A stretch of 64,000 nt of DNA. Source: Pleomorphomonas diazotrophica. Its GTDB lineage: Bacteria > Pseudomonadota > Alphaproteobacteria > Rhizobiales > Pleomorphomonadaceae. Position 1 is the stretch's first letter; every line of letters begins with the position of its first letter. The position numbers and the translations under genes were made by a program. This document shows, piece after piece, positions 21,779 through 31,309 of the stretch. The stretch is taken from positions 434,001-498,000 of the forward strand of contig NZ_PJNW01000002.1 of the NCBI RefSeq assembly GCF_002844595.1, written 5' to 3'. The notes below the pieces were generated by a model, which did not search any database, was not told the origin of the DNA, and saw nothing but the letters and a program-made list of their open reading frames with translations.

Positions 21779-24205
21779 ATGTTCGCTTTGCTGGTGTTGC
21801 AAATTGCCGCCTTCTCTGTGTTCCCGCTTTACTTCACTACACTTTCCGGCCCGATTAGGCAGGTGCACTTCTATGTCTATATTTCTCTTGTTCTTCTAAT
21901 CGGTGGGTTCTGGGGAAACATCTACTCTCTTCCGATTGCCGACGGTATCGTCGTATCCGGCGGTAATCTATGTTACGGCGCTTTCATGATGACGGCGGTC
22001 ATGTTCGTCTGGATTGAAAGAAATGCTTTCATCCTGCGTCATCTGGTTCGGCTGGTTTTTGTTGTCGACCTGTTCAACATTGTCGTTTCCTTCTTGACGC
22101 AGTCGATTCTCAAGACCAACGGGGTTGTCAATCCGCACGGTGTGCCTACCGCACTGTTTGAGGTTTCAACCGCCTTGATTGCGCTCGGAGGCGTTCTCAT
22201 TGTCTCCGAGCTCCTGTTGCTCCTGTACATCTTCGAGTTTACGAAGAAGAGAAAGCCGCCTCTTCCGATTACCGCGGCCATCTACATTCTCTCCTTCGTG
22301 CTAGTCCTCGTGCTTGATGGCATTGCCTTTCCGTTCATCGCTTTCGGAATCAACGCCCAAATCGCCGCGATCGTCTTCGGAGGGCTGGCGGGAAAAATTT
22401 CGATCGCTGCCGCGTTCGGCATACCGCTTGCCCTGTTCGTCATCTGGAAGCGAAGGGCTTTCGTCGAGTATCTGGAAGCCGACACCGTGCGCTGGCGGCT
22501 GCTGGTCTCCAGCAGTGCCGATCTCATCAGGGAGATGGCGAAGAAGGATCAGGACGTCCGGCGGGGAGACATCGTGTTCAAGAACTCGACCGAAGGTCTC
22601 GCCATTGTCGGTCCCACCGGTATCATGCTCAAAGCCAACGCCGCCTTTCAGCGAATGCTGGATATCGGCGATGGCACCGTCGATTTGCGTCCGGCCAACT
22701 TGAACGAAGCCTTCTGGTGCGACGACAAACCCGTTCTGCTGCCGCAGAAGCCAAAGGAAATGTGGCGCCGGGAAGTGACCTTTGGGCGAGACAGAAGCCG
22801 CCCCGGTATTCTTTCCATCACCCCGACCGGTGAGGACACGGAGGGCGGCGAAACCTATGTCTACTCGCTCATCGATATCACCGAGCAAAAGAATGCTCAG
22901 GAGCGGCTCGGGTATCTTGCCTCGCGGGATCAACTGACCGGGCTTTCCAACCGCCGTGTTCTAGATCAGCGCCTTGCCGAGCTCAGAGACGCCCCCTTCG
23001 CCCTGATCATTGTCGACCTCGACCACTTCAAGGATGTGAACGACAGTTATGGACACGGAGCCGGTGATCGGGTTCTGCAGGTCGTTGCCGATCGCCTCGA
23101 TGCGGTCCGGCGGGAATATCTGAGGCCTGACGACATCCTGTGCCGTATTGGCGGCGACGAGTTCGCTTTTCTCGTTCGTTCGGAAAACAGCGGTTTCATC
23201 GAGAGCATTCTTGAGAAAATACAACTGACGCTCGGTCAGACCGTTCGCATCGACGATAATCTGGAGGTCTTTTCCTCTGCCACGCTGGGCGTCAGCTACA
23301 AGCCCAAGGCCGGCGGCCATGACGCTCTTTCGGAAGCCGATGCGGCTCTCTATGAGGCCAAGCGCAATCGGCGAGGGTCTATCGGCATCTACGAAGACAG
23401 GCTGACGGCGGAGAGCCAGAAGAAGATGAAGCTGGGCGTGAAGCTGAAAAACGCCTTGGCGAACAACGTGCTTGAAGTCCATTACCAGCCACAGTTCGAT
23501 GCTGTGAGTCACAGGCTCTGCGGTGTCGAGGCCTTGGCGCGATGGACCGATCCGGAACTCGGCGTGATTCCGCCGAGCGATTTCATTCCGGTGGCCGAGG
23601 GTACCAGCCTGATCGAGGCGGTCGGGGAGTATGTTCTGGAGAGGGCTTGCCGAGACGGTCAGGAGTGGCTTCAGCGCGGCTATGCGCCGATATCGGTCTC
23701 CGTCAACATATCGGCGAGCCAGGTCAGGTTCGGCAGCTTCAAGTCCGTTCTGTCGAAGACGTTGGCCGAGACGGGCTTCCCGGCGCACAACCTGCAAATC
23801 GAAATAACGGAGTCCTCCTACATCGAGCGCGAGAACGAGGTAACGCCGCTTCTCAAAGACCTGAAGGACATGGGGATCAGCATCGCGATCGACGACTTCG
23901 GTACGGGATACTCATCCTTCTCCTATCTCAGGGAGATGCCGTGGGATTGCATCAAGATCGACCGCAGTTTCATCACCGACATTCCTCGGGATGCCCAACA
24001 GTGCGGCTTGGCCTCGACGATCATCAAGCTTGCCAAGGTCATGTCGTTCAAGGTGGTGGCTGAGGGCGTGGAGACCCGGGAGCAGCTCGACTCCCTTGCT
24101 GCCTGGGGCTGCGACCTGATCCAGGGGTACTATTTCTCAAAGGCTCTTCCCAAGGAAAGCCTTGTCGCTTTACTGCCTCAGCGCAGCGAGACCGTCGCTC
24201 TTTAG
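21779..24205 (+). CDS. Membrane PAS-GGDEF-EAL protein (cyclic-di-GMP turnover)
   Basis: An 808-residue signalling protein. The N-terminal ~225 residues form about seven hydrophobic helices, a sensor I cannot name; a PAS-like domain (about 260-370, IVFKNSTEGLAIVGPTG) follows, then GGDEF (about 380-530) and EAL (about 545-800). The cyclase motif RIGGDEFAF is intact and is preceded by an RxxD inhibitory site (RPDD, exactly five residues before GGDEF). EAL catalytic motifs are also complete (GVEALARW, EITESS, IDDFGTGYSSFSYL, KIDRSFI, VVAEGVET). Both activities are therefore possible; which dominates cannot be read from sequence. The 5' third is less GC-rich than neighbouring genes. A terminator-like hairpin follows. 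Confidence 0.95.
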   Translation: MFALLVLQIAAFSVFPLYFTTLSGPIRQVHFYVYISLVLLIGGFWGNIYSLPIADGIVVSGGNLCYGAFMMTAVMFVWIERNAFILRHLVRLVFVVDLFNIVVSFLTQSILKTNGVVNPHGVPTALFEVSTALIALGGVLIVSELLLLLYIFEFTKKRKPPLPITAAIYILSFVLVLVLDGIAFPFIAFGINAQIAAIVFGGLAGKISIAAAFGIPLALFVIWKRRAFVEYLEADTVRWRLLVSSSADLIREMAKKDQDVRRGDIVFKNSTEGLAIVGPTGIMLKANAAFQRMLDIGDGTVDLRPANLNEAFWCDDKPVLLPQKPKEMWRREVTFGRDRSRPGILSITPTGEDTEGGETYVYSLIDITEQKNAQERLGYLASRDQLTGLSNRRVLDQRLAELRDAPFALIIVDLDHFKDVNDSYGHGAGDRVLQVVADRLDAVRREYLRPDDILCRIGGDEFAFLVRSENSGFIESILEKIQLTLGQTVRIDDNLEVFSSATLGVSYKPKAGGHDALSEADAALYEAKRNRRGSIGIYEDRLTAESQKKMKLGVKLKNALANNVLEVHYQPQFDAVSHRLCGVEALARWTDPELGVIPPSDFIPVAEGTSLIEAVGEYVLERACRDGQEWLQRGYAPISVSVNISASQVRFGSFKSVLSKTLAETGFPAHNLQIEITESSYIERENEVTPLLKDLKDMGISIAIDDFGTGYSSFSYLREMPWDCIKIDRSFITDIPRDAQQCGLASTIIKLAKVMSFKVVAEGVETREQLDSLAAWGCDLIQGYYFSKALPKESLVALLPQRSETVAL

Positions 24206-24226
24206 GTGTTTGGTCCCGTAGCGGAC

Positions 24227-24258
24227 GCGCCCCCGGCGGGAGCCGAGGGCGCTCTTTC
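24227..24258 (+). terminator. Probable terminator after the GGDEF-EAL gene
   Basis: 11-bp stem with one mismatch (24227-24237 GCGCCCCCGGC; 24242-24252 GCCGAGGGCGC) and a GGGA loop, followed by TCTTTC. It lies in the 74-base gap between two convergent genes. Confidence 0.5.
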
Positions 24259-24279
24259 AGTTCGCGATCGTTAAGGCGA

Positions 24280-25533
24280 TCACACCGGCTTCAGCAGGAT
24301 GTGCTTCTTCTTGCCGAGCGACAGCTTGATCACGCCGTCGTCGTTGAGGCTCTGGAGCGTCAGCATTTCCTTCGGGTCGGTGACCGTGCGGTCGTTGACC
24401 TTGAGGCCGCCGCCCTGGGCCGAGCGGCGGGCGTCGCCGTTGGAGGCGGCAAGGCCGGCCTGAACGAAGGCGGTGAGCACGCCGACGCCGGCCTCGAGCT
24501 CGGCTCTCGGCACCTCGACGGTGGGGAGATCGTCGGCATGGACGCCTTCCTCGAAGGTGAGCCGCGCCGTCTCGGCGGCCGCTTCGGCCGCTTCCCGTCC
24601 GTGAACGACGGCGGTCGCCTCGGTGGCGAGGATCTTCTTCGCCTCGTTGATCTCGGCGCCGCCGAGTGCGCCGAGCCGGGCGATCTCGGTGAGCGGCAGG
24701 CGGGTGAAGATCTTCAGGAAGCGGACGACGTCGGCATCCTCGGTGTTGCGGAAATACTGCCAGAAGTCATAGGGGCTGAAGAGATCGCCGTTGAGCCAGA
24801 CGGCGCCGTTCGCGGTCTTGCCCATCTTCTGACCCGAGGATGTGGTGAGCAGCGGCGTGGTCAGCGCATAGAGCTGCGGGCCGCCCATGCGGTGGCTGAG
24901 ATCGACGCCGTTGACGATGTTGCCCCACTGGTCGGAGCCGCCCATCTGCAGGATGGTGCCGTAGCGGCGGTTGAGCTCGACGAAGTCGTAGCCCTGCATG
25001 ATCATGTAGTTGAATTCGAGAAAGGACAGCGACTGCTCGCGGTCGAGACGCAGCTTGACGCTGTCGAAGGACAGCATGCGGTTGACCGAGAAGAAGCGGC
25101 CGACGTCGCGCAGGAACTCGACGTAGTTGAGCTTCATCAGCCAGTCGGCATTGTTGGCCATGATGGCGTCGGTCGGACCGTCGCCATAGCGCAGGATGCG
25201 CGAGTAGACCTTCTTGATGCTCTCGATGTTGGCGGCGATGGTTTCCGGCGACAGCAGCTTGCGCTGGTCGTCACGGAAGGAGGGGTCGCCCACCATTGAG
25301 GTGCCGCCGCCCATCAGGCTGATCGGCCGGTGGCCGGTCTCCTGCAGCCAGTAGAGCATGGTGACGGTGATGAGGTTGCCGATGTGGATGGATGTGGCGG
25401 TGGCGTCATAGCCCACATAGGCGGTGATCGGACCCTTCATGCACGCCGCGTCGAGACCCTCGGGGTCCGAGATCTGGTGGATGAAGCCGCGCTCGTCGAG
25501 CGTGCGCAGGAAATCCGACTTGAAGCCGCTCAT
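24280..25533 (-). CDS. tyrS: Tyrosyl-tRNA synthetase
   Basis: Charges tRNA-Tyr. A 417-residue class I synthetase with the HIGH-type motif HIGN ([18 protein letters not shown], about residues 49-66), the KMSKS-type loop [14 protein letters not shown] (about 232-245), the tyrosine-pocket motif [12 protein letters not shown] and GGSDQWGNI, and a C-terminal S4-like RNA-binding domain (GLKVNDRTV). Normal length for TyrRS. Transcribed away from anmK with about 100 bases between their starts. Confidence 0.97.
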   Translation of the reverse strand: MSGFKSDFLRTLDERGFIHQISDPEGLDAACMKGPITAYVGYDATATSIHIGNLITVTMLYWLQETGHRPISLMGGGTSMVGDPSFRDDQRKLLSPETIAANIESIKKVYSRILRYGDGPTDAIMANNADWLMKLNYVEFLRDVGRFFSVNRMLSFDSVKLRLDREQSLSFLEFNYMIMQGYDFVELNRRYGTILQMGGSDQWGNIVNGVDLSHRMGGPQLYALTTPLLTTSSGQKMGKTANGAVWLNGDLFSPYDFWQYFRNTEDADVVRFLKIFTRLPLTEIARLGALGGAEINEAKKILATEATAVVHGREAAEAAAETARLTFEEGVHADDLPTVEVPRAELEAGVGVLTAFVQAGLAASNGDARRSAQGGGLKVNDRTVTDPKEMLTLQSLNDDGVIKLSLGKKKHILLKPV

Positions 25534-25635
25534 CTGTCTATACCTTTGGTTTGTTCGCGGACCCGAATTGACGTATCAGTCCGCTGGGCTTCCTATCAGG
25601 AACGAAACCGGATTTCACGGGGTATGAGGTCAAAA

Positions 25636-26742
25636 ATGTCGGGCGATTCGGCCATGTGGGCACTCGGTCTGATGAGCGGCACGTCGATGGATGGCGTCGA
25701 CGCGGCGCTGATCCGCACCGATGGGGAGGGGATCGCCGAGTTCGGGCCGACGCTGTTCCAGGCCTATGGCGACGAGGAACGGGCGGTCCTCCGGGCCGCA
25801 CTCAAGGACGCGCTCGGCATGACGGCTCGCGACGATCGCTTCGGCCGGCTCGCCGAAGCGGAAACCGTGGTGACCGACGCACATGCCCATGCGGTGGCCG
25901 TGCTGCTGATCGCTGCCGAGAAGAAGGGCATCCGGCCCGAGGTGATCGGCTTCCACGGCCAAACGGTGCATCACGCGCCCGATCGCGGTTTCACCGCCCA
26001 GATCGGCGATGCCGGCGTGCTCGCCGAGCGCTTCAATCTGCCGGTCGTCCATGATTTCCGCTCGGCCGACATTCGCGCGGGCGGGCAGGGTGCGCCGCTG
26101 GTGCCGGTCTACCATCGGGCGCTGGCCCGGAAGGCCGGACTCACACCCCCGGTCGCCTTCCTCAACATCGGCGGCGTCGCCAACGTCACGCTGATCGGCG
26201 AGGACGGCGAACTCATCGCCTTCGATACCGGCCCCGGCAACGCCCTGATCGACGATCTCGTGTTCAACGCCACCGGGGCCCGCTTCGATGTCGATGGCGC
26301 CATCGCAGCCCAGGGACGGGTGGACGCCGCCGTTCTGGGCCAGTTGATGGATCATCCGCATTTCGAGACGCCGGCACCCAAGTCGCTCGACCGCAACACC
26401 TTCCGCGCCGATGCGGCCGCCCGGCTGCCGTTTGCCGATCGCGTGGCGACGCTGACGGCCTTCACCGCCGAGGGGATCGCCGCCGGTTTCCGTCTCGCCG
26501 GCGCGCCGGTCCGGACGGTCATCGTGTCGGGTGGCGGCGCCCGCAATCCGGTCATGATCAGGATGATCGCGGAGCGGTCCGGCGTGGAGGTGGTTCCGGC
26601 CGGCAATGTCGGTTTCGACGCCGACTTCGTCGAGGCGCAGGCCTTCGCCTATCTGGCTGCCCGCCGGCTGAAGGGTCTGCCGTCGTCCTTCTCGACCACC
26701 ACTGGCACGCCGACGCCTGTTGTTTGCGGCGAGATCGCCTGA
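25636..26742 (+). CDS. anmK: Anhydro-N-acetylmuramic acid kinase
   Basis: Opens and phosphorylates 1,6-anhydro-MurNAc to MurNAc-6-phosphate in cell-wall recycling. The 368 residues contain the family motifs GLMSGTSMDGVDAALIR (start), GFHGQTVHHAP, NIGGVANVTLIG, DTGPGNALIDDL, DRNTF and VIVSGGGARNPVMI. I chose ATG 25636 because GAGGT stands 5 bases upstream; an in-frame ATG at 25624 would add only four residues. Divergent from tyrS, an arrangement common in alphaproteobacteria. No murQ is visible nearby. Confidence 0.95.
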   Translation: MSGDSAMWALGLMSGTSMDGVDAALIRTDGEGIAEFGPTLFQAYGDEERAVLRAALKDALGMTARDDRFGRLAEAETVVTDAHAHAVAVLLIAAEKKGIRPEVIGFHGQTVHHAPDRGFTAQIGDAGVLAERFNLPVVHDFRSADIRAGGQGAPLVPVYHRALARKAGLTPPVAFLNIGGVANVTLIGEDGELIAFDTGPGNALIDDLVFNATGARFDVDGAIAAQGRVDAAVLGQLMDHPHFETPAPKSLDRNTFRADAAARLPFADRVATLTAFTAEGIAAGFRLAGAPVRTVIVSGGGARNPVMIRMIAERSGVEVVPAGNVGFDADFVEAQAFAYLAARRLKGLPSSFSTTTGTPTPVVCGEIA

Positions 26743-26787
26743 TCCATCGGGCGGCGCGCCGAAGCGTCGCTCTTCCATTGCCTCCGG

Positions 26788-27618
26788 ATGCCGCGCATGC
26801 TTGCCGATGCCTTCCTGTTCGCCGCCACCCGCCTGACGTCGCCGAAGAGCCGTCCTGCCGCCATCCGGGACGCCATCGGGTTGAGAGCTCGGGCCGACCG
26901 CTGCCGCGCCGCCTGGGCCGAGCACGAGGCGCGTACGCGGGCGGCGATCGATCGGGCGATCGATGGCGTGGCGGTCCGCCGTACGGCCGTGGTGCTGGGC
27001 TCGGGCTTGCTGCGTGACGTGCCGATCGAGCGTCTCTCCAGCATGTTCAACAAGGTGGTGCTGGTGGACATCGTCCATCTGCCGACGGTGCGGTTACGGG
27101 TGTTCCTCCGCCGCTATCCCAACGTCACCTTCATGACCCGCGACATCTCCGGCTATGATCGGCTCGCCGAGCAGTCGCGCATCAAGCTCGCCACCGGGCA
27201 GGAGGATCTTGGCGTTCGCCTCGATCCCCTGGGTTTTCTCCGCAAGATCGATGAGCTCGATCTGGTCATCTCCGCCAATGTTCTGTCGCAGATCGCCGTC
27301 GGTGCCGTGAGCCGCCTGCACGCGAAAGACGGGCAGGCGCGGATCATGCCGGAGGATGCGGTGACGCAGCTCGTTGCCGGTCATCTCGACGGGTTGGCGC
27401 AACTGCCCTGCAAGACGGTGATCGTCACCGACGTGTCCTACGTTCGGCGCCAGCGCGACGGCACCATCGTGGAAAGTCGCGACCTGCTGCATGGCGTCAC
27501 GCCGCCGTTTCCCTTCGACACATGGGATTGGCCTGTGGCGCCCTTCGGCGAAGAATCGGCCGAGCTTGAGCGCGTTCATCGGGTGATTGCTGCCGAGGAC
27601 GTGGCCGTCGATCTCTAG
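26788..27618 (+). CDS. Conserved protein of unknown function (methyltransferase-like fold)
   Basis: A 276-residue soluble protein. Around residues 66-90 it has a beta-strand/glycine motif (TAVVLGSGLLRDVPIERLS) followed by an acidic strand end (KVVLVDIVHLP), which looks like the SAM-binding start of a Rossmann methyltransferase; a later segment LDLVISANVLSQI resembles the methyltransferase strand-4 region. I do not recognise a family with known function. It follows anmK by 45 bases on the same strand and may be co-transcribed. Its end overlaps the convergent ispE gene by four bases. Codon use matches neighbours, so it is a real gene. Confidence 0.8.
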   Translation: MPRMLADAFLFAATRLTSPKSRPAAIRDAIGLRARADRCRAAWAEHEARTRAAIDRAIDGVAVRRTAVVLGSGLLRDVPIERLSSMFNKVVLVDIVHLPTVRLRVFLRRYPNVTFMTRDISGYDRLAEQSRIKLATGQEDLGVRLDPLGFLRKIDELDLVISANVLSQIAVGAVSRLHAKDGQARIMPEDAVTQLVAGHLDGLAQLPCKTVIVTDVSYVRRQRDGTIVESRDLLHGVTPPFPFDTWDWPVAPFGEESAELERVHRVIAAEDVAVDL

Positions 27619-28475
27619 AGGGTAGTGCTCGCGGGTGCCACCCACCAGTTGGGATGATCGGCCTCAAGGCGCGCTCCGGCCGCCTCAGCCGACGATCTGT
27701 CGGCGAACAGACCGAAACAGGTGGCGCCCGATCCGGACATGCGGGAAAGCCGGATTCCCGGCAAGCTCCCGAGCGCGGCAAGCACCTCGCCGATGACAGG
27801 CGCAATGGCTCTTGCCGGGGCTTCGAGATCGTTGCGCGTTTTCTCGGCGAGAAACGTCGAAAGATCGTCGATGGTCCCGAGGGCGGGGAGGGCGGGCAAG
27901 CCCGGGTTGTCCCGTCGTTCGAGTGCTCGGAAGACCGCCGGGGTCGAGACGCCGACGCGCGGGTTCACCAGAAGCAGCCCGAAGGCCAGTTGCCCGGCTG
28001 TCGGCTCGATCCGTTCGCCGACACCGGTGACGCGGGCGGGTTGCCCGGCGAGGCACATCGGTACGTCGGCCCCGAGCGACAGCGCCAGGGAGGCAAGGGC
28101 GTGGTCGTTGGCATCGATGCCCTGCAGCCGGCAGAGACCGCGCAATGTGGCCGCGGCATCGGCGGAGCCGCCGCCGATGCCGGAGGCGACCGGCAGGCGT
28201 TTGATCAGCCGAACGGATAGCGGCTCTGTCGGGCCGATCCGCTCGCGGAAACCTTGCACGGCGCGCAACACGAGATTGTCGGCATCGGCGGAAAGGCCGG
28301 CTGCCATCGGCCCGTCGATCGTGAAACGGTCCGTGTCGCTCGTCGCCAACGTCACGCTGTCGCCAACGTCGGCGAAGGCGACGAGCATGTCGAGGTCATG
28401 GTAGCCGTCCGCCCGTCGTCCGGTGACGTGCAGCGCAAGATTGATCTTGGCGCGAGCCTCTTCGACGATCGGCAT
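27615..28475 (-). CDS. ispE: 4-diphosphocytidyl-2-C-methyl-D-erythritol kinase
   Basis: GHMP-family kinase that phosphorylates CDP-methylerythritol in the MEP isoprenoid pathway. The 286-residue protein starts MPIVEEARAKINLALHVTGRRADGYHDL, carries the ATP-binding motif PVASGIGGGSADAAATLRGL (about residues 98-117), and ends with the third GHMP motif (MSGSGATCFGLF). ATG 28475 is preceded by TAAGGTC. A longer open frame extends upstream but reads as non-coding and overlaps the TPR gene. It lies 16 bases after the TPR gene on the same strand, an association seen in rhizobia. Confidence 0.96.
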   Translation of the reverse strand: MPIVEEARAKINLALHVTGRRADGYHDLDMLVAFADVGDSVTLATSDTDRFTIDGPMAAGLSADADNLVLRAVQGFRERIGPTEPLSVRLIKRLPVASGIGGGSADAAATLRGLCRLQGIDANDHALASLALSLGADVPMCLAGQPARVTGVGERIEPTAGQLAFGLLLVNPRVGVSTPAVFRALERRDNPGLPALPALGTIDDLSTFLAEKTRNDLEAPARAIAPVIGEVLAALGSLPGIRLSRMSGSGATCFGLFADRSSAEAAGARLEADHPNWWVAPASTTL

Positions 28476-28491
28476 GACCTTACCCGATGGA

Positions 28492-30279
28492 TCAGGGCGT
28501 CGCCGGGGCAGGCTTGGGGTCCGCGACTTCGGCTGCTGCCTTGTTCGCGGTCTCGTCGGTGAGGCCGTGCTCGATCTTGGCTTCGATCTTGGCGAGATCT
28601 TCCGGTTCGGGCTTGCTGGCCTTGGCGTGGTTCCACTGGAAGCGCGCCTCGAGGCGGCGACCCACCTGCCAGTACGCATCCCCCAGATGATCGTTGATGG
28701 TCGGATCGGATGGCATCAGCGACACCGCCCGCTCGAGCTCCTCGACGGCTTCGTCATACTGGCCGAGCTTGTAGTGCGCCCAGCCGAGGCTGTCGACGAT
28801 GTAGCCGTCGGTCGGGGCAAGGGCGACGGCCTTCTCGATCAGCGCCATGCCCTCCTTGAGGTTCATGCCCTTGTCGACCCAGGAATAGCCGAGATAGTTG
28901 AGCACCAGCGGCTGGTCGGGCCTCAGCTCCAGCGCCTTCTTGAAGTCCGCTTCGGCTTCCGGCCAGCGGTTGGTGCGCTCGTAGGTGATGCCGCGATTGT
29001 AGAAGACCTGCCAGTCCTCGGCCTGCGGCTTGTCGCCGATCGCCTTGACGGTGCGCGTGTAGACGTCGGCCGCCTCGGCGAACAGCTTGCGCGTCCGCAG
29101 GATGTTGCCAAGGGCGTTCAGCGCTTCCTTGTCCTTCGGATTCTTGCGAATGACGCGCTTCAGCGCGGCGCGTGCCTCGTCCACACGATCAAGCGCATTG
29201 TAATCGAAGGCGACCATGACATCGGCGTTGCGCCGGAGCGGCGACTGGGCCGCAACCTTGTCGAGAAGGGCGATCGCGTCGTCGGGACGGTTCAGACGCT
29301 CGAAGTTCTCGGCAAGCGTGATGCGGCTCATGTCGTCGCTCGGGTCGAGAGCCAGCGCGAGCTGCAGGAAGATGACGCCGAAATCATTGGTATCCTCGCG
29401 CACCACGGCCGAGCCGAGGCCGGAGAGGATTTCGGCAGCCCCCTCGTTGACCGTCCGGGCGCGAGCTGCCGGGCGGCGCCTGGCCTCGACAAGAGCGGCC
29501 ACCTCCTTGAGCAGCGGATGCCCCGGAGCCGAGGCCAGCGCCTTGTCGATGGTGGCCTTGGCGGCGTCAAAGTCGCCGTTACGGGCAAAGGTGCGCGTCG
29601 CCGCATCGATCACCGAGACCGGACCGTCGTCGATGGCAAGCGCCGCCTTGAACTCCTCGGCCGCCAGCTCACCGCGGCCGGCGACCGAAGCGATGAGGCC
29701 GGCATGGTAATGACGGAAGAACAGATACCACTTCTCGCCGTCGAGCTTGGCGAGGCGGGCAAGCGCCTCGTCGGTCTTGCCGGCGCCCTGTTCCGCCCAC
29801 GCCGAGAGGACTTCGACGGCCAGCGTCAGGAGTGGTCCGGAACGCGCCTGCTGGAACGAGGCGATGGCTTCCTCCCAACGGGCCGATTGAAAATCGTCAA
29901 GGCCGATGGTCAGCGCGGCGATCGGGCTCTTGGCATCGAGATCGCGCAGCCGTTCGGCAAACGTGCGGACCTCCGTCAGCTCGCCGGCGGCGATATAGAG
30001 AGACAGTGTGCGCTCAAGCAGGAACTTGTCATCGGGTGCATCGAGCAGCGCCGAGGCGAAATAGTCGGCCGAAGCGCGATAGTCGGAAATGCTGCCGGCG
30101 AACCGGCCGGCCAGATAATTGCCCTCGAGCGACGAGGCGACCGGCAGCCCTTCGTCCGGCTGGGCCGTTGCGGCCCCGCGCGCGCCGGCCGGAAGGGGAG
30201 CGAGCAGGGTCAGGGCCAGCGCCGTTCCGAGAAGCGGTCCCATGGCGAAGCGTCGGAGGGTCGGCTGGCGTAGCATCAT
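28492..30279 (-). CDS. Exported tetratricopeptide-repeat protein
   Basis: A 595-residue protein with a signal peptide (hydrophobic MGPLLGTALALTLLAPLPAGA near residues 13-33, then a likely cleavage before TAQPDEG). TPR-type helix pairs follow along most of the length, clearest in the C-terminal half, for example DWQVFYNRGITYERTNRWPE, LVLNYLGYSW, and YIVDSLGWAHYKLGQYDEAVEELE. The protein probably acts as a periplasmic or outer-membrane-associated scaffold; no partner is identifiable. Two adjacent ATGs (30279, 30276) begin it. ispE follows directly, so the pair is likely one transcript. Confidence 0.88.
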   Translation of the reverse strand: MMLRQPTLRRFAMGPLLGTALALTLLAPLPAGARGAATAQPDEGLPVASSLEGNYLAGRFAGSISDYRASADYFASALLDAPDDKFLLERTLSLYIAAGELTEVRTFAERLRDLDAKSPIAALTIGLDDFQSARWEEAIASFQQARSGPLLTLAVEVLSAWAEQGAGKTDEALARLAKLDGEKWYLFFRHYHAGLIASVAGRGELAAEEFKAALAIDDGPVSVIDAATRTFARNGDFDAAKATIDKALASAPGHPLLKEVAALVEARRRPAARARTVNEGAAEILSGLGSAVVREDTNDFGVIFLQLALALDPSDDMSRITLAENFERLNRPDDAIALLDKVAAQSPLRRNADVMVAFDYNALDRVDEARAALKRVIRKNPKDKEALNALGNILRTRKLFAEAADVYTRTVKAIGDKPQAEDWQVFYNRGITYERTNRWPEAEADFKKALELRPDQPLVLNYLGYSWVDKGMNLKEGMALIEKAVALAPTDGYIVDSLGWAHYKLGQYDEAVEELERAVSLMPSDPTINDHLGDAYWQVGRRLEARFQWNHAKASKPEPEDLAKIEAKIEHGLTDETANKAAAEVADPKPAPATP

Positions 30280-30506
30280 GAGCGAAGCATCCCGTCGTCG
30301 GTTGTGGCAGCGCGCAAACAATTGTGGCGTTCGAGGTGCCTCGCCCGCCGACTCCATTGAAAGGCAAAATGGCGGCAAAGGCATGGCGCTTCAAGCGCGG
30401 CGTGGTCGTCTTGGTCAAGAAAGTCGGGCGGACCATTCCCATTGCATTCCAGCCGGCAAAGTCCGAAATGGAGCATCGAACACCCGAAAGCCGGACCCAC
30501 CTTTCC

Positions 30507-31193
30507 ATGAACGTGGCCTTCACGCTGTTTCTGCTGCTCGCCTTGGGCGCTTGGCTCATCCGATGGCGAGGGGCTCGCATTCGGAGCGACATCGACGCGA
30601 TCGCCCGGAATTACGGCTTGCTCTCGGGGTTAGGCGTCGTTGCCGCTCTGGCAGTCACGGGGCGGGTGGCGTTTGCCGCGGTTGGCTTGGTCTTGCTGAT
30701 CGGCTTGCATCGGGCGGGATTGTTGCAGCCCCGGCGGGGAACGCGACGGACACAACCCTTTTATCGCTCCCCCATGATCGAAGTGGTGATCGACGGCGAG
30801 GCCATCGGTGGCCGGGTTGTGGCGGGCAGTCTTCGAGGGCGAGACCTCAACCGGCTGGACGAGCAGGAGTTGTCCAACCTCTATGCGCAGACGGCCGGCG
30901 ACCGCCGAAGCCGCGCAACGCTAGAGATTTACCTCGACCGCCGAATGCCCGGATGGCGTGAGAACATGCAAGGTGAGGCCGCATCGCGGAGCCGTCGAGC
31001 GACGAATGCGAGCGCCATGAGCGAGGAGGAGGCGTACGAGATCCTTGGGCTTCAAAAGGGCGCCGGAGAGGCCGATATCCGGGCCGCCCACCGCAGGCTG
31101 ATGAAGCGGGTGCATCCCGACCAGGGCGGCTCCACTTTCCTGGCGGTACGTATCAACCAGGCCAAGGACCGGCTTCTGTCCAAACATGTCTAG
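30507..31193 (+). CDS. Membrane-anchored J-domain (DnaJ-like) protein
   Basis: A protein of about 228 residues with two hydrophobic helices at the N-terminus (AFTLFLLLALGAWLI and SGLGVVAALAVTGRVAFAA), a cytoplasmic linker, and a C-terminal J domain (EEEAYEILGLQKGAGEADIRA...) containing the HPD motif that stimulates Hsp70 ATPase (KRVHPDQGGS). It resembles rhizobial DjlA/TIM14-like membrane J proteins. The start is uncertain: ATG 30507 (MNVAFTL) is closest to the membrane segment; in-frame ATGs at 30468 and further upstream lack ribosome-binding sites. It lies divergent from the TPR gene. Confidence 0.85.
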   Translation: MNVAFTLFLLLALGAWLIRWRGARIRSDIDAIARNYGLLSGLGVVAALAVTGRVAFAAVGLVLLIGLHRAGLLQPRRGTRRTQPFYRSPMIEVVIDGEAIGGRVVAGSLRGRDLNRLDEQELSNLYAQTAGDRRSRATLEIYLDRRMPGWRENMQGEAASRSRRATNASAMSEEEAYEILGLQKGAGEADIRAAHRRLMKRVHPDQGGSTFLAVRINQAKDRLLSKHV

Positions 31194-31309
31194 CTCCCGT
31201 TACGCAAAACTGTGGGTGCCGTTGACTGACTGTGTGTGCCGCGCCGTCTGAAAGGCGGAGACGTGCCTTGCGGATATGGCGCGGGTCGCTCCGACCGCCG
31301 GAGGGGCGG

